This document shows, one piece after another, positions 52,976 to 59,795 of a stretch of 64,000 nt of DNA. This stretch comes from Saccharibacillus endophyticus. GTDB lineage: Bacteria > Bacillota > Bacilli > Paenibacillales > Paenibacillaceae. The position numbers and the translations under genes were made by a program. The notes beneath the pieces are model-generated. The model saw only the letters and a program-made list of their open reading frames with translations, was not told where the DNA came from and made no database searches. Within the stretch, counting starts at the first letter, position 1. Every line of letters starts with the position of its first letter. Location of the stretch: positions 62,001 to 126,000 of the forward strand of contig NZ_JAAZWE010000007.1 of NCBI RefSeq assembly GCF_013185185.1, read 5' to 3'.

Positions 52976-53857
52976 ATGAGAAGAGCGAGGTTGATCTATA
53001 ATCCGACGTCCGGGCGCGAGGAAATGCGGCGGCGATTGCCGGATATTTTGCAGCGCCTCGACGAAGGCGGAATCGAGACGACGGTGCACGCCACGACCGG
53101 CGAAGGCGACGCGACGCGCGCGGCCATTGATGCGGCTCAGCGCGGCTACGATATCGTCATCGCCGCGGGCGGCGACGGCACGATCTATGAAGTCGTGAAC
53201 GGTCTGGCGGACCAGGAGCATCGCCCGGAGCTGGGCATATTCCCGCTGGGCACGACGAACGATCTGTCGCGGGCGCTCGGCATTTCCCGTCAATGGGAGG
53301 ACTATTGCGACCTCGTCCTGCGCGGCGAGTCGCGTCCGATCGACGTCGGGCGTGCCAATGACCGCTATTTCATCAACATCGCGGGCGGCGGCTCGTTGAC
53401 GGAACTGACCTACGAGGTTCCGAGCCGCCTGAAAACGATGATCGGCCAGCTTGCCTATTATTTCAAAGGCGTCGAGAAGATGGTCAATCTGTCGCCGATG
53501 CAGCTCAAGATCGACGCCGAAGGCCAAGATCCGATCGAGGGCGAATTCATGATCTTCCTGATCGGCAACACGAATTCCGTCGGCGGCTTCGAGAAGCTGA
53601 TGCCCGATGCGCGGATCGACGACGGATTGCTCGACGTCATCGCGCTGAAAAAATGCAATCTGGCCGAGTTTATCCGCGTCGTCTCGATGGCGCAGCGCGG
53701 CGATCATTTTAACGATCCGAACGTGCTGTACTTCCGTACGAAGCGTCTGGAAGTGACTTCGCCGAATAACGTGCTGCTCAACCTGGACGGCGAACTCGGC
53801 GGCAAACTGCCGGGCGTGTTCGAAGTGCTGCCGCATCATCTGCGGGTGTTCACGTAA
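52976..53857 (+). CDS. dgkB: Diacylglycerol kinase (DgkB-type lipid kinase)
   Basis: Phosphorylates diacylglycerol left from lipoteichoic acid synthesis, returning it to phosphatidate. The 293 aa length is typical. The nucleotide-binding GGDGT motif lies in VIAAGGDGTIYEVVNGLA; the substrate-binding LGIFPLGTTNDLSRALGI and the C-terminal DGLLDVIALKKCNL and LDGELGGKLPGVFEV motifs complete the DAGK fold. The position just before rlmD matches the B. subtilis dgkB-rlmCD order. The start is ATG 52976; the ribosome site GGAGTTTG is moderate. Confidence 0.93.
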   Translation: MRRARLIYNPTSGREEMRRRLPDILQRLDEGGIETTVHATTGEGDATRAAIDAAQRGYDIVIAAGGDGTIYEVVNGLADQEHRPELGIFPLGTTNDLSRALGISRQWEDYCDLVLRGESRPIDVGRANDRYFINIAGGGSLTELTYEVPSRLKTMIGQLAYYFKGVEKMVNLSPMQLKIDAEGQDPIEGEFMIFLIGNTNSVGGFEKLMPDARIDDGLLDVIALKKCNLAEFIRVVSMAQRGDHFNDPNVLYFRTKRLEVTSPNNVLLNLDGELGGKLPGVFEVLPHHLRVFT

Positions 53858-54430
53858 AGGATATTTGCCGGCGGATACGGAAAAATAGAACGAAACGATT
53901 TTCGGCAGGAAGCGCGGAGGAAATGCGTGCGCCTGCCGGAAAAAACGTGTTACAATACGGGAGGAAGGACCGCGCGCGGACGGCGACAAGCAGCCGGGCG
54001 GCGGAAATCCTCCTTTTTTGCATGCCCGGAAAAAGAAGCTGGGCGTAAAGGATAGTGCCGAGCTCGTGATGCGAATTTTTCCGAATGGCAAAGCTAAAAC
54101 CGCTTTAGGCGCGGAAGCAAGTGAAGTTGCAGCTTTTGCAGGATTTTCGGCGCTTTACAAGGTGAACGGCGTGCCATGTTGTAAAAAATGCAAGATTATC
54201 GGCATATTTGGCTGATTATGATCCGGATTAAGCAGAAATATTGTAATAGATCCAGCTTGGCGGCACGGCAAATAGAAGGTATGGCAATAAGGTTGTATTT
54301 TTTACAACATGTTATGAAGAATAGTGCTTCGTCAGATCTAACATGCGATGACGTTCAATGGAACGTAGTTTGTTGATTCAAGTCTGACAAGATCAACGAT
54401 CAATATGAGCGAAAGAAGTGAATATATATC
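53858..54430 (+). other. Gene-free leader between dgkB and rlmD
   Basis: No convincing gene in 573 bases. Visible structure: a TACAAT hexamer at 53951-53956; a possible short transcript end formed by GGAGGA (53960-53965) with TCCTCC (54008-54013) and six T; and an inverted repeat CATGTTGTAAAAA (54175-54187) with its complement TTTTTACAACATG ending at 54310. Nothing matched a riboswitch I know. Confidence 0.5.
54175..54310. repeat. Inverted repeat flanking about 100 bases upstream of rlmD
   Basis: A 13-bp perfect inverted repeat (CATGTTGTAAAAA and TTTTTACAACATG), extended imperfectly to 18 bp, bounds an AT-richer stretch. No target-site duplication is seen. It could be a decayed miniature element or a long hairpin. 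Confidence 0.4.
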
Positions 54431-56308
54431 ATGAAGAACAATCATAACCGAGGCGGCGCGGCGAGAAACGGCAGTCAAGGCGGTAAGCGCAATTCGGCCC
54501 CCGGCTCTGCCGGACATGCAAGAGGAGGCAGCGGTTCGCGGGGACGCGGAGGTTCCCGGCCGGCTGCTGCGGAGATCACGGGCCTTCCGGTAGCCAAAAA
54601 CGACGAAGTCACGCTCGACATCATCGGCATGAATCATGACGGCGAAGGCGTCGGACGCGCGGACGGATATACGCTGTTCGTCCCCGGCGCTCTGCCAGGC
54701 GAGAAAATCACGGCGAAAGTGCTGAAAACGAAAAAGCAGTACGGGTACGCGAAAATGCAGATGCTGGTCGAATCCAGTCCCGCTCGCGTTGAAGCGCCTT
54801 GCGAGATCTACGACCGCTGCGGCGGATGCCAGATCCAGCATATGGATTACGCGGCGCAGCTGGAATGGAAACGGCAGCAGGTCGCGGACAGCTTGCAGCG
54901 GATCGGCAAGCTGAACGTGCGGCCGCTCGAAGGAGAAGCGTCGGCCGCGTCGGCGGGCACGAAAGCGTCGGCGAAAACGCTCGAAGCCGGTGCGCATGCC
55001 GCCGGACTCGGCGAGAACGTTCCGGGCCGCGACGGCGTCTCGGACAAATACGAAGCGACTGCCCGCACAGGCGGCACGGCGCAAGAATCGGCGACTGCTT
55101 TCGGCGGAGGAGAAGGTTACGAGAACTCGGGAGCCGCGCCGGACGGCGAGACGGCGGTATCGGGAGCCTCTTCGACGAACCTCGGCGATGCGCCGTTTGT
55201 CGGCGGAACTGTCGGTGCAGAGGTATCCGCTTCCGAAGGGATTCTTGTCCCGCCTACGCTCGGCATGAGCGAGCCGTGGCGCTACCGCAACAAGGCGCAG
55301 GTCCCGATGGGACAGGAAAACGGCCGGTTGATCGGCGGTTTCTACGCGCGCGGCAGCCACCGGATCGTCGATATGGAGACCTGCATCATCCAGCATGAAG
55401 CCAACGACGAGATGGTGGAAACGGTAAAAGCCATCGGCCGCGAGCTGGGCATTTCCGCTTACGACGAAGAAACGGGACGCGGCTTGCTGCGCCACGTCGT
55501 GGTGAAGGTCGCTTTCGCGACGGGCGAGAAGATGGTCGTGTTGGTAACGAGCGGTGACCGCTTGCCGCGCGTCGACGATTGGGTCGAAGAGATTCGCAGC
55601 CGGGTTCCGGGCGTGAAAAGCATCTGCCAGAACGTGAATACGCGCCAGACGAACGTGATTTTCGGCGACGTGACGCGCGTGCTGTGGGGCGACGAAGTCA
55701 TTCACGATTACATCGGCGAAGTGAAATTCGCGATCTCGGCCCGTTCCTTTTACCAGGTTAATCCGGCGCAGACGGAAGTATTGTACGGCAAAACGCTGGA
55801 GTATGCGGGGCTGACGGGCAGCGAGACGGTCATCGACGCCTATTGCGGGATCGGAACGATTTCGTTGTTCCTGGCGCAGAAAGCGAAGCGGGTCTACGGC
55901 GTCGAGATCGTGAAAGAAGCGATCGAAGACGCGCGGAAAAACGCCAAGCTGAACGGGATCGAGAATGCGGAGTTCGAGGTAGGTGCGTCGGAAGACGTGA
56001 TTCCGCGCTGGAAAGCGCAGGGCATCACGCCGGACGTGATCGTGGTCGATCCGCCGCGCAAGGGTTGCGATCCGCGCTTGCTGGAGACGATTCTGGAGAT
56101 GAAGCCGGAGCGGGTTGTGTACGTATCTTGCAACCCCGCTACGCTGGCACGCGATTTGCGGGTGCTGGAGGACGGCGGATTCAAGACGGTGAAGGTGCAG
56201 CCAGTGGATATGTTCCCGCAGACGGTGCATGTGGAGGCTGTGGCGCTGCTGCTAAGAGAAAGTTTTAATATGGTACGAAATCAAAAAAATAAGTATCCAC
56301 TATTTTAA
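54431..56308 (+). CDS. rlmD: 23S rRNA (uracil-5-)-methyltransferase RlmD/RlmCD, with altered C-terminus
   Basis: Methylates a uridine of 23S rRNA (U1939, and U747 in RlmCD) using SAM. The 625 aa protein has a Gly/Arg/Ser-rich tail, a TRAM domain (about 50-110), the Fe-S cysteines Cys124, Cys130, Cys133 and Cys318, the SAM site DAYCGIGTISLFLAQ, VDPPRKGCD and the nucleophile Cys567 in YVSCNPATLARDL. A low-complexity Ala/Gly/Glu insertion (about 166-270) lies between Cys133 and the conserved EPWRYRNKAQVPMG. The last residues (LLLRESFNMVRNQKNKYPLF) are AT-rich in coding and replace a native end that survives at 59648-59707. The start is ATG 54431 after AAGAAGTGA. Confidence 0.9.
   Translation: MKNNHNRGGAARNGSQGGKRNSAPGSAGHARGGSGSRGRGGSRPAAAEITGLPVAKNDEVTLDIIGMNHDGEGVGRADGYTLFVPGALPGEKITAKVLKTKKQYGYAKMQMLVESSPARVEAPCEIYDRCGGCQIQHMDYAAQLEWKRQQVADSLQRIGKLNVRPLEGEASAASAGTKASAKTLEAGAHAAGLGENVPGRDGVSDKYEATARTGGTAQESATAFGGGEGYENSGAAPDGETAVSGASSTNLGDAPFVGGTVGAEVSASEGILVPPTLGMSEPWRYRNKAQVPMGQENGRLIGGFYARGSHRIVDMETCIIQHEANDEMVETVKAIGRELGISAYDEETGRGLLRHVVVKVAFATGEKMVVLVTSGDRLPRVDDWVEEIRSRVPGVKSICQNVNTRQTNVIFGDVTRVLWGDEVIHDYIGEVKFAISARSFYQVNPAQTEVLYGKTLEYAGLTGSETVIDAYCGIGTISLFLAQKAKRVYGVEIVKEAIEDARKNAKLNGIENAEFEVGASEDVIPRWKAQGITPDVIVVDPPRKGCDPRLLETILEMKPERVVYVSCNPATLARDLRVLEDGGFKTVKVQPVDMFPQTVHVEAVALLLRESFNMVRNQKNKYPLF
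56207..56243 (+). repeat. Left copy of the rlmD 3'-end direct repeat
   Basis: 37 bases coding DMFPQTVHVEAV at the end of rlmD. They recur at 59648-59684 with 33 of 37 identical, in the same orientation; three of the four differences are synonymous. Confidence 0.85.
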
Positions 56309-56392
56309 TATTTATTATGTATAAAATCTGTGTGTTTTAGCGTATTATTTTGAGAGATGTACAAAATATTTGACTGCAAGGGAGTGATCCAA

Positions 56393-57721
56393 GTGAATGT
56401 AAAAGGTATATTACAAAAAGTACTAAATCGAATCCCTAAGGAAGCCGCAGTAGGTATTATTAATGAAAAAACAGGTTGGACACCCGAAAAAAAACCTAAA
56501 AAGAAAGAAGACATCAAAGAGAAGTTTTTGGAGCTGTCAGAAGTAATTCGAGAAGACGAAATCGAAGATTTTGTTCAAATGGCAGTCATGAGGAAGAATA
56601 TTGGACTACCCACGTATACGTACAAAATAAATAATGTGAAGTTTTTAGAAAATCTTACTGAAGAACAGATTAAGCAAAAGTTTTCAATTGAAGATCGGAC
56701 ATTCAAAGATGTGTACGTTATATCTACTAACTTAGAATATCAAAAAGACATGATCACTTTCAACTTTAGAGTGAAAGAATTTGAAAGTCAGTGGCGTACA
56801 GGGGTAAATAACTTAACAAGCCTTTCAGCAGTATATACTTCAATTGTTACTCTCAATCTAACAAATAATGTTGTGAGTGTTTTTACTGGAAACCATAGCA
56901 TTCAAGAAGTGCTTGTTGATTTTATGATACAGAACTTTAGTTTTCCAATTACAGCATACTCATTAAAGGAGCATACTAATCAAATCAATGCTCTTAGTAG
57001 TAGTGTAAGTTTTAAAACAGCTCTTCTGTTAGATTTTATTTCATTTAGATTACAGCAAAAAGGGATTGAAGCAAATTTTAAAGAAATTAAATTCTTTAAT
57101 GGTACAAAAAATAAGAAGGACGGTATTAAAGATGTCGCAATCGGTGGGCGGGCGTTATTGGCTTCTCAGCTTGCTTGTGAATATATTACTATAGGTAGTG
57201 AGATAGTTTTTTTCTCAACTGATATGCTTTTCAACCAAGTACCTTTTTCAGTAAAAGTATATCTTAAAGGATCTAAGCGAGATACTTTAAAGATTGTTAT
57301 ATTAGATGTAGATGACGAAGAAGTAAAATCAGAATTGATAGAAATAATACAAAGTGAGTATATTGATATGTGCAACAATGGTTTAAAAAGCGTAGATAGC
57401 ACAAAAGAACTTTTAAGCACAATAGCTTCTAAGTATTTTAATCAAGATCAATTAGTTAATCGAGTTGTTCAAGATAATGCGTTAAAGTCGATTGGTTTAG
57501 TAAGAGAAATGACAGCTTTATATGAAAATCAAGAAGAAGAAGAAGTAATTAAGTTGGTTAAGGAGTTTGTAACAGTTACTAAAACTATTCTTGACTCCAC
57601 AGGATATGATCAAAATGATGATAATCTTAATGCTTTGAATTTATTTGCTGGTATACAAGATTCTAGCGTTTTGGATGAGGATGAAGAACTGTATAGAGAC
57701 GAAGAAGCTATAGAAGAATAA
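56393..57721 (+). CDS. Island gene A: unknown soluble protein
   Basis: 442 aa, family not recognised. The GTG at 56393 is chosen because AAGGGAGTG precedes it; an ATG frame from 56357 lacks a ribosome site. Residues 30-50 are Lys-rich (EKKPKKKEDIKEK), the middle alternates strands and helices (FKDVYVISTNLEYQKDMITF, LKIVILDVDDEEVKSELIEI), and the C-terminus is strongly acidic (LDEDEELYRDEEAIEE). No membrane segment, signal peptide, nucleotide-binding loop or catalytic motif stands out. It is followed by gene B after 23 bases and is the largest member of the three-gene operon. The region upstream has TATAAA (56320-56325) and TATTAT (56343-56348) but no clear -35. Confidence 0.85.
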   Translation: MNVKGILQKVLNRIPKEAAVGIINEKTGWTPEKKPKKKEDIKEKFLELSEVIREDEIEDFVQMAVMRKNIGLPTYTYKINNVKFLENLTEEQIKQKFSIEDRTFKDVYVISTNLEYQKDMITFNFRVKEFESQWRTGVNNLTSLSAVYTSIVTLNLTNNVVSVFTGNHSIQEVLVDFMIQNFSFPITAYSLKEHTNQINALSSSVSFKTALLLDFISFRLQQKGIEANFKEIKFFNGTKNKKDGIKDVAIGGRALLASQLACEYITIGSEIVFFSTDMLFNQVPFSVKVYLKGSKRDTLKIVILDVDDEEVKSELIEIIQSEYIDMCNNGLKSVDSTKELLSTIASKYFNQDQLVNRVVQDNALKSIGLVREMTALYENQEEEEVIKLVKEFVTVTKTILDSTGYDQNDDNLNALNLFAGIQDSSVLDEDEELYRDEEAIEE

Positions 57722-57744
57722 TCTTTACGAGGGAAGGTGTTCTT

Positions 57745-58392
57745 TTGTTAACTTGGACAAGTGACTGTTTAGTTTTTGATATTGATTTTAAAACTAGGAT
57801 TCAGGATCAGGGGGACATTAAAACACCTTCCCCCTTTGAAAAAATGCATATATCAAAAATGAAAGATAATGTAGTAGAAATAGATTACACTTGGTTAGAT
57901 TCTATTAAAGTCAATGATAAAATTTTTCGAAAAGAACAAAAAAGAATTAACGGATGGATTTTTATGGAAGAAAAAACTATGTTTATATTTTCCAATTCAG
58001 AAAGCTCAGTCACTTATTTTATTAGTAGATTAACGGAAATTTTTCAATTTAAAATTAAAAAGATCCCTCTATTCAGTAAGTGGAGGAAATTTCTTTTAAA
58101 AAAAGATATTTTAAAAAGATTTAAAATTATAAACGTTCATATTGTAAAAGAGGCAACTGCTTTTGATCAAAATGATATTCGAAAAGTAGCTATTAAAACT
58201 TTAGATGATTTGCAAATCAAAAGAATGATAAGCAATGATTTGATTACAAATTTAACATTTGAGACTGAAGAAAAGAAAGTTTTTTTTATAGATAAAGACT
58301 CTGCAATTTCTTTCCCAGATACTTTAAAAGAAGCAGATATATTCGATTGTTTAAGTCTTATAGTAAAGGAGCTTATTGATATAAATGATTAA
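57745..58392 (+). CDS. Island gene B: unknown small protein
   Basis: 215 aa, family not recognised. It starts at TTG 57745 behind GAGGGAAGGTG. The protein is rich in Lys, Ile and Phe, with strands around VVEIDYTWLDSIKVNDKIF and GWIFMEEKTMFIFSNSESSV and a C-terminal helix DIFDCLSLIVKELIDIND. There is no membrane segment and no obvious catalytic motif. The end overlaps gene C by 8 bases, so B and C are translationally coupled and probably interact. Confidence 0.8.
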   Translation: MLTWTSDCLVFDIDFKTRIQDQGDIKTPSPFEKMHISKMKDNVVEIDYTWLDSIKVNDKIFRKEQKRINGWIFMEEKTMFIFSNSESSVTYFISRLTEIFQFKIKKIPLFSKWRKFLLKKDILKRFKIINVHIVKEATAFDQNDIRKVAIKTLDDLQIKRMISNDLITNLTFETEEKKVFFIDKDSAISFPDTLKEADIFDCLSLIVKELIDIND

Positions 58393-59443
58393 ATGGAGAA
58401 GTCTGCTAGTTTTAATTGTACCTTTTATATTTTTGATATTTACTGATTTTGATATTCCCTTACTAAAGGATCAACAGGATACACTTAAAGATCAAATTGA
58501 GCTTACAAGTTGGATTTTTTCAGGCATAATGGCTTTAATATCTTTTTTAGCTCTTTTTATTGGATATATGTATGAAAACAAGTTAATTGCTGCTTCAAAT
58601 GATTTAAAGTTGATTTTTCGTCCCTACACACTGACCATTTCAGAAGTTAGACAAATTTTGATTTCTTACGAGAGTAACACTTCGAGGGATAGACTAATAA
58701 CTTATATGTATTGGATTTATCTGATTGTATCCGCATCTACTATTTATGTTTGGGGTATAACTGTAGGTTTTTATACTGAATTTAAATACTCTTTAAAAAT
58801 TGACTTTTCTTTGCCTGCTGTAGTGAATTTGAATATTTATTTATTTTATCTATTGTTAAGCGGACTTTTAATTGTACTAACTTTTATTTTGTTTCAAATA
58901 AAAAATTTAAAAGATCCTCTTCGTAAAGGTTACCTACCTACTGCGCAAGAATTAATTGACATGAAATTTTTAGATCAACAAGACAGTGATATAAATGAAA
59001 TCATAATTAAAAATACCCCCTCTTTAACTTTCTACAAGAATCTCCCTCGTAACTCTCCAACTTACGAGGCTGTATTTTCAGTGCCAATAAAGTTTAAGAA
59101 CTTAAAATTTGTAATAAAGCTATATGATGAGAATGGGAACATTGCTTTTACGTGCTATGGATACCTTATTGAAGTTAATCATGTAGGAGATCAATTTTTT
59201 AAGAGATTGACAGATAATTTGGGAGAAAGTATTTATAATAAATTGCGAGACAATGGCTCGGGAGAAATAAAAATTTATAGCGCTAATCATTCGATATTAT
59301 GTAGAGTTTCTTTGAAAAGTGTAATAAACGATGATAATTCGTTCACTGTTATTCCTCAAAACATCATTTTTGATAGGGAAGCACATGAACGTGATCATAC
59401 TTTGATTGCAAGATTAAATAGTGAAACTATTATGTATAATTAA
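58385..59443 (+). CDS. Island gene C: unknown four-helix membrane protein with cytosolic domain
   Basis: 352 aa, family not recognised. Four membrane segments are predicted: about residues 7-21 (LLVLIVPFIFLIFTD), 42-64 (SWIFSGIMALISFLALFIGY), 106-132 (YMYWIYLIVSASTIYVWGIT) and 150-175 (NLNIYLFYLLLSGLLIVLTF). The last 170 residues are soluble and probably cytosolic, mixing strands and helices (FSVPIKFKNLKFVIKLYDEN, DNGSGEIKIYSANHSILC). The ATG overlaps gene B. A membrane effector downstream of two soluble proteins is a common layout in bacterial immune operons, but no homology to a known one can be seen. Confidence 0.85.
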   Translation: MIKWRSLLVLIVPFIFLIFTDFDIPLLKDQQDTLKDQIELTSWIFSGIMALISFLALFIGYMYENKLIAASNDLKLIFRPYTLTISEVRQILISYESNTSRDRLITYMYWIYLIVSASTIYVWGITVGFYTEFKYSLKIDFSLPAVVNLNIYLFYLLLSGLLIVLTFILFQIKNLKDPLRKGYLPTAQELIDMKFLDQQDSDINEIIIKNTPSLTFYKNLPRNSPTYEAVFSVPIKFKNLKFVIKLYDENGNIAFTCYGYLIEVNHVGDQFFKRLTDNLGESIYNKLRDNGSGEIKIYSANHSILCRVSLKSVINDDNSFTVIPQNIIFDREAHERDHTLIARLNSETIMYN

Positions 59444-59647
59444 AGCATAGGTATGTTTATGATTAATATTATCATCTGTTTGTATAATTCTAATTCTATG
59501 ATTCTGCTGATGCTAGGCGAAGTACTATGAGTTATTTTTACATGAAATTTGGCTGTAGGAGTGCTAAAGGCAATAACCTAATCTTTGACAAATCAGCGAG
59601 CATCAAGAAATGATGCCATTGAAGATGACTTTAATAGTGCTGTTTGG

Positions 59648-59707
59648 GACATGTTCCCGCAGACGATGCATGTAGAGGCCGTGGATTTGTTAGAGCGGCT
59701 CCCATAA
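59648..59707 (+). pseudogene. Displaced native 3' end of rlmD
   Basis: Twenty codons including the stop, reading DMFPQTMHVEAVDLLERLP. They align with rlmD residues 593 onward, keep the codon frame, and differ mainly at third positions. No start or upstream homology is present. This is the end the gene probably had before the AT-rich block arrived. The stretch 59444-59647 before it is AT-rich and shows no gene. Confidence 0.8.
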
Positions 59708-59741
59708 GTGCCGATCGACTGAATTCAAATATTTTCTCGAT

Positions 59742-59788
59742 AAAAACGACCTCAGATCCGCGCCGTAGCGGAAAAAGAGGTCGTTTTT
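59742..59788. terminator. Bidirectional terminator (original rlmD terminator)
   Basis: AAAAACGACCTC (59742-59753) pairs with GAGGTCGTTTTT (59777-59788); CCG/CGG pairs extend the inner stem. It lies 34 bases after the displaced rlmD stop and just before the converging minus-strand gene. Confidence 0.88.
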
Positions 59789-59795
59789 CGATATT

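Larger units (their letters stand above)
56244..59647. mobile_element. AT-rich inserted island at the 3' end of rlmD
   Basis: Sequence composition changes abruptly within the last codons of rlmD to AT-rich DNA with A/T-ending codons and returns to GC-rich at a second, diverged copy of the rlmD end. The block carries three unrecognised genes and no integrase. The intact terminator of the locus (59742-59788) lies after the far copy, implying the block was inserted between rlmD and its terminator. The left copy keeps rlmD open, as when an integrating element restores the gene end. Boundaries are approximate. Confidence 0.75.

Noticed and set aside
54018-54215. 65-residue open frame between dgkB and rlmD
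   Set aside because: No ribosome site, no recognisable domain, and it overlaps an inverted repeat; treated as chance.
58385-59443. Identification of island gene C as the Kiwa membrane protein KwaA
   Set aside because: Only the number of membrane segments agrees; C has a large extra cytosolic domain, its partners do not resemble KwaB, and no shared motif was seen.
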